Below, piece by piece: positions 34,914 through 44,386 of a DNA stretch of 64,000 nt. Location: positions 372,001-436,000 of the forward strand of contig NZ_JYNQ01000001.1 of the NCBI RefSeq assembly GCF_000934685.1, written 5' to 3'. The stretch's first letter is position 1, and each line of letters starts with the position of its first letter. The stretch is from Lacinutrix sp. Hel_I_90. Its GTDB lineage: Bacteria; Bacteroidota; Bacteroidia; Flavobacteriales; Flavobacteriaceae. The notes beneath the pieces are model-generated. The model ran no database searches, had not been told where the DNA came from, and saw only the letters and a program-made list of their open reading frames with translations. The position numbers and the translations under genes are program-made.

Positions 34914-36254
34914 ATGGCAACACCATTTTCCAAGCTTGGGATCAATACAGCATTACAACAAAGCTTAGAAGCTTTAAATATTACTGAACCTACAGTTATT
35001 CAGACGAAAGTGATTCCTGTGATTTTAAACCAGAAAGAAGATGTGGTTGCTTTAGCAAAAACAGGAACGGGTAAAACGGCAGCTTTTGGCTTACCGTTAT
35101 TACAATTAATTGATGTTGACAACACTGACATTCAGTCAGTAATATTAGCACCAACCAGAGAGTTAGGCCAGCAGATTTATAATAACTTATTGAGCTTTGC
35201 GGCCCATAGCCCAGAAATTTCTATAGCCAGCATCTGTGGAGGTACACCCATAAAACCTCAAATAGAGCGTTTAAAAACCGACACGCATATAATTGTAGCG
35301 ACACCTGGTCGTTTGGTAGATTTAATAGCGCGCGACGCCATCAATATTAAAAATTGCGCTTATTTAGTATTGGATGAGGCAGATGAAATGGTGAGCGCTT
35401 TAAAAGAAAGCCTAGAACGCATTGTTAAAGCGATTCCAAAAACCAGAAGAACCTTGCTGTTTACAGCAACCCTGCCAGGAACAGTAAAGCAATTGATTCA
35501 AAATAACCTGTCTAAACACGTCGTACAGATTGAAGTTGAAATGGCTACTGTTGGTCATCTAGGGATTGACCATCAATATGTAGTCGTTGAACCTATAGAA
35601 AAACTAAATGTTTTAATGCATTTTTTAAATGCTAGAGTAGGCGAACGCGGTATTATTTTTTGTAAAACAAAAGCAGCCGTTAATAAATTGGCTAAAAATT
35701 TAGCGATAAATAAATTCTCGTCTGGTGCAATTCACGGTAGTCTTACCCAAGGCATTCGCGATCGTATCATGACACAGTTTAGAGAAGGGCATATTGATAT
35801 TTTGGTGGCTACAGATTTGGCCGCACGTGGTATTGATGTTAAAGAGGTGTCTTATGTCGTTAATTACCACTTACCAGACACTTATGATGCTTATGTGCAC
35901 CGTAGCGGACGTACCGCAAGAGCAGGAGCAACCGGTTTAGCCTTGAGTGTCATTCAAGAAGAGGAAGTAGTTGACATTCCTGAGTTTGAAGCAGAATTAG
36001 GTATTTCTTTCAAACGTTACGAAAAAGCAGATGCACAAAGTATTGAAGAAAACAACGGTTTACTCTGGGCAAAAAAGATTTTTAAAGCAAAACCAAATCG
36101 TGCCATTTCTGAAGATTTTAAATCGAAAATAAAAACAATTTTCCACCATTTAACGAAAGACGAATTGGTTGATAAAATTTTGGCCAATTATATTGCTGAA
36201 ACAAAAACCATTACTGAAAAGCCTGTCATTTCTAAAAAGAAAAAGAAACACTAA
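34914..36254 (+). CDS. DEAD-box RNA helicase, classical
   Basis: The 446-residue ATP-dependent RNA helicase shows the full motif set: Q-motif Q30, Walker A AKTGTGKTAAF, APTRELGQQ, DEAD at 154-157, SAT (FTATLP variant in TLLFTATLPG), and HRSGRTARAGATG. It remodels RNA or ribosome intermediates, often at low temperature. It directly follows a csp gene and its terminator, and a second helicase gene begins 4 bases after its stop. Confidence 0.95.
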   Translation: MATPFSKLGINTALQQSLEALNITEPTVIQTKVIPVILNQKEDVVALAKTGTGKTAAFGLPLLQLIDVDNTDIQSVILAPTRELGQQIYNNLLSFAAHSPEISIASICGGTPIKPQIERLKTDTHIIVATPGRLVDLIARDAINIKNCAYLVLDEADEMVSALKESLERIVKAIPKTRRTLLFTATLPGTVKQLIQNNLSKHVVQIEVEMATVGHLGIDHQYVVVEPIEKLNVLMHFLNARVGERGIIFCKTKAAVNKLAKNLAINKFSSGAIHGSLTQGIRDRIMTQFREGHIDILVATDLAARGIDVKEVSYVVNYHLPDTYDAYVHRSGRTARAGATGLALSVIQEEEVVDIPEFEAELGISFKRYEKADAQSIEENNGLLWAKKIFKAKPNRAISEDFKSKIKTIFHHLTKDELVDKILANYIAETKTITEKPVISKKKKKH

Positions 36255-36258
36255 ATCT

Positions 36259-37569
36259 ATGGCTAATATTATAAAAGCTCAGAAAGAGATCTTAGCAAAA
36301 CTGAATATCGAAGCACTTAATCCAATGCAGGAAGAGGCGCTTTTATCTATTACTTCAGTAAACAACACGGTTTTATTATCGCCAACAGGATCAGGGAAAA
36401 CGGTGGCTTTTTTATTGCCTACCATGGAAGCGTTGGATAGAACATGCGAAAATGTACAACTACTTATTTTAGTGCCCTCACGTGAATTAGCGATTCAAAT
36501 AGAGCAGGTGATTCGTGAAATGGGTTCTGGTTACAAAGCAAATGCGGTTTATGGTGGCAGACCATTTACCAAAGATAAAATAGAATTAGCGCACGCACCA
36601 GCCATTCTTATTGGAACACCAGGGCGTGTAGCCGATCATTTGCGTAGAGAAACATTTTTAACCGAGGATATTAAAACCTTAGTTTTAGATGAGTTTGATA
36701 AATCGTTAGAGGTTGGTTTTGAAAAGGAAATGAGCGAAATTCTATCACGATTACCCCATATAAAAAAACGTATTTTAACCTCGGCAACACAGGATATGGA
36801 AATTCCGCGCTTTGTTGGCTTAAAAGATGAAATAATCATTGATTATCTGCACACAAAATCGTCACAACTGGAACTTAAAAAAGTAGTGTCTCCAGATAAA
36901 AACAAGTTGCAAACCTTAGTCGATTTACTACATCATATAGGCAATAAACCAGGTATTATTTTCTGTAATTTTAAAGATACTATTCAGTATGTGAGTGATT
37001 TCTTAAACGAAAATAATATTCCGCATGGCTGTTTTCAAGGAGGTATGGAGCAAATAGATAGAGAACGCGCACTCATTAAGTTTCGAAATGGCTCACATCA
37101 AATTATCATTGCTACAGATTTAGCTGCCCGTGGTTTAGACATTCCAGAGTTGAATTATATCATACACTACCAATTACCACTAAAAGCTGAAGAATTCACG
37201 CATAGAAACGGTAGAACAGCAAGAATGAATGCCCAAGGAACGGCTTATGTATTGCAATGGGAAGGGGAGTATTTGCCAGACTTTATTAAAATACCAAACA
37301 TAGAAAAACTACAATCGAAACCTACAAAAATAGTATCTCTATGGTCTACCTTATTTATTTCTGGCGGACGAAAAGATAAGATTTCTAAAGGGGATATTGC
37401 GGGCTTATTGTTTAAACAAGGCGGCTTAGAAAAAAACGAATTGGGTGTTATTGAATTAAAACAAGATTGTGCCTTTGTTTCTGTACCAAAAGATAAAGCA
37501 GAGCTGATTATCTCAAAAACAAATAATACAAAATTGAAAAAGAAAAAAGTGCGGATTTATAAAATATAA
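36259..37569 (+). CDS. DEAD-box-type RNA helicase with DEFD motif II
   Basis: The start at 36259 (MANIIKAQKEILAKLNI) is chosen; the frame is open further back, but that part lies inside the previous gene. The 436-residue protein has Q24, LSPTGSGKTVAFLL, VPSRELAIQ, SATQD and HRNGRTARM, but motif II is D144-E-F-D147 instead of DEAD. The C-terminal tail carries an extra domain (KIVSLWSTLFISGGRKDKISKGDIAGLLF), resembling a DbpA-like RNA-binding module. Likely an rRNA-directed helicase. Translationally coupled to the previous helicase by close spacing. Confidence 0.92.
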   Translation: MANIIKAQKEILAKLNIEALNPMQEEALLSITSVNNTVLLSPTGSGKTVAFLLPTMEALDRTCENVQLLILVPSRELAIQIEQVIREMGSGYKANAVYGGRPFTKDKIELAHAPAILIGTPGRVADHLRRETFLTEDIKTLVLDEFDKSLEVGFEKEMSEILSRLPHIKKRILTSATQDMEIPRFVGLKDEIIIDYLHTKSSQLELKKVVSPDKNKLQTLVDLLHHIGNKPGIIFCNFKDTIQYVSDFLNENNIPHGCFQGGMEQIDRERALIKFRNGSHQIIIATDLAARGLDIPELNYIIHYQLPLKAEEFTHRNGRTARMNAQGTAYVLQWEGEYLPDFIKIPNIEKLQSKPTKIVSLWSTLFISGGRKDKISKGDIAGLLFKQGGLEKNELGVIELKQDCAFVSVPKDKAELIISKTNNTKLKKKKVRIYKI

Positions 37570-37599
37570 AATCTCAGATAATTTTAATCTGAGATTTTA
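37569..37599. terminator. Terminator after the second helicase
   Basis: AAATCTCAGAT and ATCTGAGATTT pair around AATTTTA, followed by TTAA. The first arm starts at the stop codon of the helicase gene. Confidence 0.8.
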
Positions 37600-37688
37600 A
37601 TACTTATACAATTTATGGGATTCTGCGTTTATAAGCGTGCTTACTTTAGGCTTTCATAAAGAAGTGCCTAAGTGCATTTAAACTTTAT

Positions 37689-38993
37689 TTAATCTTCTGT
37701 AGACGCCACTATTTTATTAATTCGTAATCTAAAATCTGGGTACTTCTTGTTTTTAGAATCAATAAATGTTTCCGAATCAGACGTTTTTGAATACACATTA
37801 AAAAAGGCGCTACTACCATACCAATTCTCTAAGTCTTCATTATTAGTGTTGCCTTCGGTAAAAATATTTCCATTACAATTATTGAAATACATTTTACTAA
37901 ATTTTATTTTTTCTAAATTTTCATTATTTATAATGATGCTTCTCTCCAATAATACGGCTGGGTTATAACCCGAAACAACACTTTGAGTAATATCTAATGA
38001 CGCATGATTAGCTATGTATATCGCTTCGTCTACTAAGCCTATTTTGATGTCTCCTTGTAAATCTTTACTAAGGTTTACTAAGGTTAAGTTTTGTGCTTTT
38101 ACAGCAGTTCCCTTCTTCGTAAAATCAACTTCTCCTTTTTCTTCATAAGAAGAAACAGACAAAGATCTTGAACCGTTAACGCCAGATACATATGGTGATC
38201 TAACCGCTAATGAATTCTTTATATTACACTGTGTTCCATAATTAAACGTGTAGTCGTTACCTTTTGATTTATAGGAAACCATCTTGTTTAAATTCACTTC
38301 TCCACCCAATATATTAAATGAATTTCCACCAGAATAACTTATCATTATATTTTCTAAAATCGTTGCTTTTCCTACACCTGCTAAAGTAAGCCCATTGAAA
38401 TATCCGTGATCTTTTGTTCTTTTTCCTGCGTATTCTATTCTTACATATTTTAAAATACCAGAATTACTTTCAACATTATCGCCACCGTAACTCGTATACT
38501 GAAAAGACGAAGGCTTTAAGCCAAAGTCTACTGCTGATGCATTTCCAAATTTATTTATAGGCGCATCCCCAAGAATAAACAAGCCACCCCAATCACCTTC
38601 TTTTTTCACACTTCTGTTAGAAGTGAAAATTATAGGGTCTGTTTCTGAACCTTCCGCTAGTAAAGTTGAACCTTTACTTATTGTTAAAGAACCATTTGTT
38701 TGAAAATCACCTATAATCACGGTGCCAGGCTCTATAGTAAGCGTGGTGCTATCAGTAACAAAAACACTACCTAATAATAAGTAGGTGTCTTTTTTGGTTA
38801 ATTTAGTATCCTTGGTAATGTTACCCGTTAAGATTTGTGTAGGGGCACTATAATCCTCTGTTTTAGGTTGAAATTCTGTCCAAGAGTCTAGCCAATTTTC
38901 GTTTCCTGTAATGCCTTTCTCTTGCTGTGCATACATCGTGCCCATAAATAAAAGCGTAGCACTTAGTACTATTTTCTTAGTAACGTTTTTCAT
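37689..38993 (-). CDS. Secreted right-handed beta-helix protein
   Basis: The ATG at 38993 gives a good signal peptide (MKNVTKKIVLSATLLFMGTMYA, then QQ) and a 434-residue product. The body repeats short hydrophobic rungs (LTGNITKDTKLTKKDTYLLL, TTLTIEPGTVIIGDFQTNGS, SLTISKGSTLLAEGSETDPI), typical of a right-handed parallel beta-helix. The GDWGGLFILGDAPIN motif recurs in Bacteroidota surface proteins of this type. No T9SS sorting domain is visible at the C terminus. The frame is open back to 39116 and would add a second hydrophobic segment; I consider it unlikely to be translated. Function unknown. Confidence 0.8.
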   Translation of the reverse strand: MKNVTKKIVLSATLLFMGTMYAQQEKGITGNENWLDSWTEFQPKTEDYSAPTQILTGNITKDTKLTKKDTYLLLGSVFVTDSTTLTIEPGTVIIGDFQTNGSLTISKGSTLLAEGSETDPIIFTSNRSVKKEGDWGGLFILGDAPINKFGNASAVDFGLKPSSFQYTSYGGDNVESNSGILKYVRIEYAGKRTKDHGYFNGLTLAGVGKATILENIMISYSGGNSFNILGGEVNLNKMVSYKSKGNDYTFNYGTQCNIKNSLAVRSPYVSGVNGSRSLSVSSYEEKGEVDFTKKGTAVKAQNLTLVNLSKDLQGDIKIGLVDEAIYIANHASLDITQSVVSGYNPAVLLERSIIINNENLEKIKFSKMYFNNCNGNIFTEGNTNNEDLENWYGSSAFFNVYSKTSDSETFIDSKNKKYPDFRLRINKIVASTED

Positions 38994-39333
38994 CGTTAAA
39001 AAATTTATTTTAATGTGTACAGCACTTAATGTTATTAAAAATAGTGCTGACACAATGATAAGTAGGGTTGTCTGTTCCATTTTCATTTGTTTTAACTTAG
39101 TATGTTCAATAGTCATGCCAAAAAGTAGATGACACTTTTAATTAATTGTCTTTTAGTTTTTTAAACATGAGTTTTTCTTATTTGGTGATTGGAAAGGAGC
39201 TTTAATTAAAAAAAAATAAACTGTAAACAGTATCGTGTAATTATTTGATAATAGTAGTAATTTTGCAGGACTATTGTATGTCAAGTTTTTTTTTAAGAAA
39301 GACCTTGATATTTCTTTATTAAGAAAATAATTT

Positions 39334-40869
39334 ATGAGTCAAAACATCCCAAATCAAGACATCCACTCTTGTATTGCTACACTTCAAAAGTTATTAGAAG
39401 ACACCAATTTGCTTTTTGAATTACCAGAAGCACAACGGGTGGCGCTTTTTAAAGTAGCAGGCGAATTAACACGACCAAATCGCGATGAATTTCAGCGTAG
39501 AAGAAAAGACGCTAAAAAAGCAGCAAAGCGTAAAATGATTGCTCGCGATGTACATGCTCGAAAAGCAACAGGTATTCGCTCTGCCAGAGAAGCTTCCATT
39601 TTTGTAGCGCCTAAATTACTATCTGCTGCTATACTTACCGAAGAACCACAGGAATTAGAATCACCAAGAAACTGCTATGTGTGTAAAACGGTATATACCC
39701 AATTGCATCATTTTTATGACACCATGTGTACCGCTTGTGGCGATTTAAATTATGCCAAGCGCTTTCAAACTACAGATTTAACAGATCAAGTGGCTGTAAT
39801 TACAGGGTCTCGATTAAAAATAGGCTATCACATTACCCTAATGTTGTTGCGCGCTGGAGCCACGGTAGTAGCTACTACACGTTTTCCTGCAGATTCGGCA
39901 ATTCGTTTTGCAAAAGAAGACGACTATCATGATTGGGCACATCGATTACATATTCATGGACTAGATTTACGTCACATACCAAGTGTCGAGATTTTTTGTA
40001 ATTATATAGAGCAGAAATACGACCGCTTAGATATTCTAATTAATAATGCAGCACAAACGGTAAGACGGCCATCGGGTTTTTATAAACACATGATGGAAAA
40101 TGAATTACGCCCTGTAGATGAGTTGCCTGTTTTAGCTAGAGAACTATTGAAGGAACATCATTTGTGTTTAGAAGAATTGGCAGCGTTAAGTGTTAGTACT
40201 TCAAAAACAAGTAAAAACAATGTCTTACCTGTTACCTGGCATGGACCAGAACCAGGAATAGGATTGCGAAATTCGGCTGAACTCTCACAAATCCCTTATA
40301 GTTTTGATAATTCTTTAAAAGCGGAAGAGGTATTTCCAGTAGGAGAATTAGATGCCGATTTACAACAAGTCGATTTAAGAAAAACCAACAGCTGGCGTTT
40401 AAAATTAGGTGAAATTGAAACCACAGAAATGGTAGAAGTCCAGTTGGTAAATGCAGTAGCGCCATTTGTGTTATGCAATCGTTTATCAAATTTAATGATG
40501 AAAGAAAACACAGGCAAGAAGCACATTATTAACGTTTCGGCAATGGAAGGGAAGTTTCATAGGTTTAAAAAAGAAGACCGCCATCCACATACCAATATGG
40601 CGAAAGCAGCTTTAAATATGTTAACACATACATCGTCTGCAACCTTTGCTAAATCTGGTATTTATATGAATGCGGTCGATACCGGATGGGTAACCGACGA
40701 AGATCCAGCGGAATTATCAAAGAAGAAAGTAGAAGTACATGATTTTCAACCCCCATTAGATATTGTTGATGGTGCAGCTCGTGTAATGGATCCACTTATT
40801 GACGGGATTAATACCGGGAAACATTGGAGTGGAAAATTTTTAAAAGATTATTTTCCAATTGATTGGTAA
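39334..40869 (+). CDS. SDR-fold oxidoreductase with N-terminal helical extension and zinc knuckle
   Basis: The 511-residue protein has a basic helical N terminus (residues 1-100, [19 protein letters not shown]), a CxxC-x14-CxxC pair (C114, C117, C132, C135) that looks like a zinc knuckle, and a Rossmann SDR domain from residue 150 ([19 protein letters not shown]). A long insertion (about 245-365) separates NNA from the catalytic segment. Ser402 is present, but the YxxxK tyrosine is Thr420 ([10 protein letters not shown]424). The mononuclear SDR chemistry may therefore be altered. Cytoplasmic, single gene. Substrate unknown. Confidence 0.8.
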   Translation: MSQNIPNQDIHSCIATLQKLLEDTNLLFELPEAQRVALFKVAGELTRPNRDEFQRRRKDAKKAAKRKMIARDVHARKATGIRSAREASIFVAPKLLSAAILTEEPQELESPRNCYVCKTVYTQLHHFYDTMCTACGDLNYAKRFQTTDLTDQVAVITGSRLKIGYHITLMLLRAGATVVATTRFPADSAIRFAKEDDYHDWAHRLHIHGLDLRHIPSVEIFCNYIEQKYDRLDILINNAAQTVRRPSGFYKHMMENELRPVDELPVLARELLKEHHLCLEELAALSVSTSKTSKNNVLPVTWHGPEPGIGLRNSAELSQIPYSFDNSLKAEEVFPVGELDADLQQVDLRKTNSWRLKLGEIETTEMVEVQLVNAVAPFVLCNRLSNLMMKENTGKKHIINVSAMEGKFHRFKKEDRHPHTNMAKAALNMLTHTSSATFAKSGIYMNAVDTGWVTDEDPAELSKKKVEVHDFQPPLDIVDGAARVMDPLIDGINTGKHWSGKFLKDYFPIDW

Positions 40870-40926
40870 TTATTATAGTATCAACTTAAAAATGGAGTGG
40901 AACTTTTCTTTACCTAACGATTAACT

Positions 40927-41823
40927 ATGCCAAAACTCACTACAAAAGCTTTAATCATATTAGCATTCATTGCTATTTATGTTATTTGGGGTTCCACTTA
41001 TTTGCTTAATAAAATTGCAGTGACTGCATTACCGCCATTATTTCTGGGAGCGATTCGGTTTTTTTGTGCGAGCCTCTTAATCTTCGGAATCGCTAAATTA
41101 ATGAAGCTCGATTTATCAATTACCAAACGGCAATTTATTAATTCTGTTTTGGTTGGTTTTTTATTTTTAGTGTATGGTAACGGTGTTTTTGTTTGGGCAC
41201 TAAAATATGTCGATAGTGGCTTTGGAGCCTTATTGGCTTCAACGCAACCCTTATTTGTTTTGTTATTAATGCGATTAATGGATAATAAAAGAATGCAAAA
41301 AAAATCATTAATAGGAGTTTCTCTAGGTATCATTGGTATGTATTTATTGGTGAGTCAGCATGAATTAATCACTAATAAAAACACCTTGCTCGGCATTTTT
41401 ATGATTTTTACTTGTGTTTTTGGTTGGAGCTATGGTAGTGTTTTTGTTTCAAAGGCCAACTTGCCTAAAAGTTATTTGGTGAGCACGGGTTACCAAATGT
41501 TAATTGCCAGTGTGATGCTTACAGGTGCTAGTTTATCTTTTAATGAAGTTTGGGTTTCGCCCTTAGAATGGAGTGCAGAAGTGAAATGGTCTATGATTTT
41601 ACTTATAACTTTTGGTAGTGTTGTGGCCTTTACGGCTTTTAATTATTTATTAAAAGAAGTCTCCACAGAAAAAGTGTCAACTTCGGCTTACGTGAATCCT
41701 GTAATTGCTCTATTTTTAGGATGGTATATTTTGGATGAAACACTAAGTTTGCAATCTATAATCGCCGCTGCAGTGTTGTTAACAGGTGTTTACTTTATTG
41801 CCAGTCGGAAACGACTAACCTAA
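40927..41823 (+). CDS. EamA/DMT-family transporter
   Basis: The 298-residue protein has ten membrane helices in two EamA repeats, with the family N terminus VIWGSTYLLNKIAVTALPPLFLGAIR and the repeat TEKVSTSAYVNPVIALFLGWYILDE in the second half. DMT transporters of this branch export amino acids or other small metabolites across the inner membrane. Substrate not readable. It starts 57 bases after the SDR-like gene. Confidence 0.93.
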   Translation: MPKLTTKALIILAFIAIYVIWGSTYLLNKIAVTALPPLFLGAIRFFCASLLIFGIAKLMKLDLSITKRQFINSVLVGFLFLVYGNGVFVWALKYVDSGFGALLASTQPLFVLLLMRLMDNKRMQKKSLIGVSLGIIGMYLLVSQHELITNKNTLLGIFMIFTCVFGWSYGSVFVSKANLPKSYLVSTGYQMLIASVMLTGASLSFNEVWVSPLEWSAEVKWSMILLITFGSVVAFTAFNYLLKEVSTEKVSTSAYVNPVIALFLGWYILDETLSLQSIIAAAVLLTGVYFIASRKRLT

Positions 41824-42052
41824 AAGAGAGTGCGCTCCTGTAAGTTTTGATAGCTAACCCACTTTAAAAAAAGAGTTAGGACTGGAGTGGTTTATGAAGT
41901 AGCACTGTTATACTTAGCTTTCATTTGATGACCAGTGTTATTTAACTCTTTAGCTTATTATTTGAAATCATGAAGTTTTTAACGGTATGCTCTGTAATAT
42001 TTATACCACTCACTTTTATAGCAGTAATGCTTATCAAGAATACCTTATAAAA

Positions 42053-42089
42053 AAAATACTCCCAAGAATTTTAATCTTGAGAGTATTAC
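42053..42089. terminator. Terminator between the transporter and the convergent SDR gene
   Basis: AATACTCCCAAGA and TCTTGAGAGTATT pair with one mismatch around ATTTTAA, preceded by an A run. The A run on the left makes it efficient on the minus strand, 17 bases after the SDR stop. Confidence 0.75.
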
Positions 42090-42105
42090 ATACATGCTTA
42101 AAACT

Positions 42106-42927
42106 CTATTTTTTTGAAGGATCTAAAGCGTCCGATTGTATGGTATATTGATGGTCTTGATACTTTTTGCACATGGCTACAAAATTATCAGGTAATATCG
42201 TTCTGAAATCGTGAGATTCTTGAGGAATGATGTCTATCATCTTGTCAATCATTGCTTGAGGATCAAACTGATTTTCTGCCATGACTTTCGCGGCAGCTTC
42301 AATCTTTTTTATTGGTGTGAAGTGCGTCGCTTCATTAAACCACTGTGCGTAGTTATCATACATTCTGTCGTTAAATCCAGTATCAAAAGGCCCAGGATTA
42401 ATAGTCGCAACGGTGAGACCCATTGGCGTTAATTCATCTCGTAGCGATTGTACAATAGCTTCAAGCGCATGTTTAGAAGCATTATAAGCGCCTAAATAAG
42501 GGGTTGTAGACAGTCCAGCAACAGAAGAAACAAAGACTAATTTCCCACTACCTTTTGCGACCATTTTTCTTATAAAAGGTTGAGCAAATTCTAAATTTGA
42601 AAACACATTGGTTTCCATAACTTCGCGTATTAATCCTACTGGCATCTCAGACACTGGCCCAGAATGCCCTATTCCGGCATTACTTACTAGGATGTCTATG
42701 TCATAGTGCCAAGCCTTCTGACAGTCCATTAAATCTAAAATATTTAATTTTATAATTTCAAGAGTATCCGTAACACCCGCTTTTTGTGCGTCTTCAATTA
42801 ATCTTGATTTTTGTTCCCATTTATGAACACCAGCAATAACATGGTGTCCTTTAGCAGCAAGACCTAATGCTGTGCCTTTTCCTAACCCTGATCCCGCACC
42901 TGTTATTAAAATTGTTTTTTTATTCAT
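42106..42927 (-). CDS. Classical SDR-family oxidoreductase
   Basis: The 273-residue protein has ITGAGSGLGKGTALGLA, VSNAGIG, the catalytic Ser in VSSVAGL and YNASK as the Tyr-x3-Lys pair. Therefore it is an intact short-chain dehydrogenase using NAD(P). Substrate unknown. It is transcribed alone, convergent with the EamA transporter, with a terminator between them. This contrasts with the unusual SDR at 39334, which lacks the catalytic tyrosine. Confidence 0.93.
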   Translation of the reverse strand: MNKKTILITGAGSGLGKGTALGLAAKGHHVIAGVHKWEQKSRLIEDAQKAGVTDTLEIIKLNILDLMDCQKAWHYDIDILVSNAGIGHSGPVSEMPVGLIREVMETNVFSNLEFAQPFIRKMVAKGSGKLVFVSSVAGLSTTPYLGAYNASKHALEAIVQSLRDELTPMGLTVATINPGPFDTGFNDRMYDNYAQWFNEATHFTPIKKIEAAAKVMAENQFDPQAMIDKMIDIIPQESHDFRTILPDNFVAMCKKYQDHQYTIQSDALDPSKK

Positions 42928-43106
42928 GATTTGTCGTTTTCTTACAAGATAGAACTAAACCGAATGATTTTGTTTTATTTGGCATAATTTTAGGATTAAC
43001 GTCAGTTATAAAGGACGTTAACAGATTTAAAAGTTCTTTTTTATTGGTTTTAAATAGAAGGTTTAAGCAAAAAAATAATTATTTAGTTGAAAATTAATGA
43101 ATTAAA

Positions 43107-43139
43107 TTGCTGTTTATTAAATTAATGGTGCCATCTTTG
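43107..43139 (+). promoter_or_regulatory. Candidate promoter of csp copy 2
   Basis: TTG at 43107-43109 and CATCTTTG at 43132-43139 are 22 bases apart; the second resembles the -7 box in its TTTG. The AT-rich leader after it (to 43171) closely resembles that of csp copy 1, which suggests shared post-transcriptional control. Confidence 0.35.
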
Positions 43140-43171
43140 TATTATAAATAATATATTAAAATTACATTACA

Positions 43172-43363
43172 ATGAGTAAAGGAACAGTAAAATTTTTCAA
43201 CGACGCAAAAGGTTTCGGTTTTATCACTGAAGAAGGAGTTGACAAAGATCATTTTGTACACATTTCAGGATTAGTTGACGAAATTCGCGAAGGCGACCAA
43301 GTTGAATTTGATTTACAAGAAGGTAACAAAGGATTAAACGCAGTAAACGTAAAAGTTATCTAA
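43172..43363 (+). CDS. Cold-shock domain protein, copy 2
   Basis: The 63-residue protein has RNP1 (KGFGFITEEG) and RNP2 (HFVHIS) and is 55 of 63 residues identical to the copy at 34620. Differences fall mainly after the first RNP motif (VDKD for SNEE) and near the C terminus. Both genes share the leader pattern ATATTACAATGAG-like region and a strong terminator, so they are probably ancient paralogues kept for different conditions, or for dosage. Confidence 0.96.
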   Translation: MSKGTVKFFNDAKGFGFITEEGVDKDHFVHISGLVDEIREGDQVEFDLQEGNKGLNAVNVKVI

Positions 43364-43386
43364 TACATATACTTCCAAGTTTTACA

Positions 43387-43417
43387 AAAAGCCCATCTTT
43401 TAAGATGGGCTTTTTTA
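43387..43417 (+). terminator. Terminator after csp copy 2
   Basis: AAAAGCCCATCTT and AAGATGGGCTTTT pair perfectly with a tight loop, followed by TT and AT-rich DNA. Confidence 0.93.
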
Positions 43418-43533
43418 TTACCCCTTTTTTTATTTTTTTTTCTACTTAAAATTTATTTTCAAGTATAAAAGTTTCAGGACAGAACTGGCAAGATAGAGAA
43501 AATATAAAGTCGATCTTGTGTGATTACTATTTT

Positions 43534-44115
43534 CTAGAAGAACTTTAAAACAATGGCAAATGCAATAGCACTAACTATTAAGCCAATTATAAAAAGATTG
43601 TAGGTCACATTCAATAGTTTGAATTTTTTATTCAATACAATACCTAAGAAATACAAGTCCTTAGTTAGGTTTGTATATATGGTGGTATTGTCTTTGAATG
43701 TTTCCTTAACAGCCCATTCATAATTATCTAAAGGCATATGATAAAAATTCCCGAAGAATGCTAAGTTTATTTTCTTAGCAACGATTTCTTCTTTTGTCAG
43801 CCTATTTTTTGTAACCGATGGTATCGTTGTAATAATAGATAAAACAATGGTCATTAACATGAAAGCTATAAATATTGCTGTAGGAATCCACAGCACGCTA
43901 TTACTATTGCTATCATCCTGAACAATATAGCGATAGGAGTTTGTTAATATAATAGACAATAACAAAGAGCAAATGACCAGAATTAAATTCGCTTTTTTAT
44001 CGGCTATCCTACTTAAATGAATATGGTTTTTTATTACGACTGAAAAAAGAGACTGTATCGCTCTTTCCGGACTTTCTTTTACTTCCAGGGTTTCTTGTTT
44101 CTTATTTTCCTTCAT
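43534..44115 (-). CDS. Orphan PycTM (DUF5706)-like membrane protein
   Basis: The 193-residue protein has the DUF5706 pattern: IKNHIHLSRIADKKANLILV leading into membrane helix 1 (about 44-60), helix 2 (about 74-95), a soluble part with NLAFFGNFYHMPLDNYEWAV, and helix 3 near the C terminus. In Pycsar antiphage systems this domain depolarises the membrane when activated by cyclic CMP or UMP. Here there is no adjacent pyrimidine cyclase. In related flavobacteria the domain is often part of a larger HD protein with housekeeping distribution. Function here is unresolved. Confidence 0.7.
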   Translation of the reverse strand: MKENKKQETLEVKESPERAIQSLFSVVIKNHIHLSRIADKKANLILVICSLLLSIILTNSYRYIVQDDSNSNSVLWIPTAIFIAFMLMTIVLSIITTIPSVTKNRLTKEEIVAKKINLAFFGNFYHMPLDNYEWAVKETFKDNTTIYTNLTKDLYFLGIVLNKKFKLLNVTYNLFIIGLIVSAIAFAIVLKFF

Positions 44116-44386
44116 TATTCATTACAGTATCCTTTTCTATTTTTTTTAATAGCTTTGAAAAGCTTAAAGGTGATAAAAATATTTCTATTGCGCGTTTAAA
44201 TCCCAAAATATAATACGCTAAAAGGTGCTGAATTGCTTTTTACCTAGAAGCACGAAAAGTGAACTGCAGTATCACAGAAAAGAAAACTGTGGTAACCTGA
44301 TTATTGTAAAAAAAAGTAGCAACATTAAGATCATATACAAGATTTGAATTATAGATGCGGTGGTAAAGAGACTTTTATTTGGATTA

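Noticed and set aside
38994-39116. In-frame extension of the beta-helix gene with a second hydrophobic segment
   Set aside because: It would put a second signal-like helix before a perfect signal peptide with AQQ cleavage; the internal ATG at 38993 is the more likely start.
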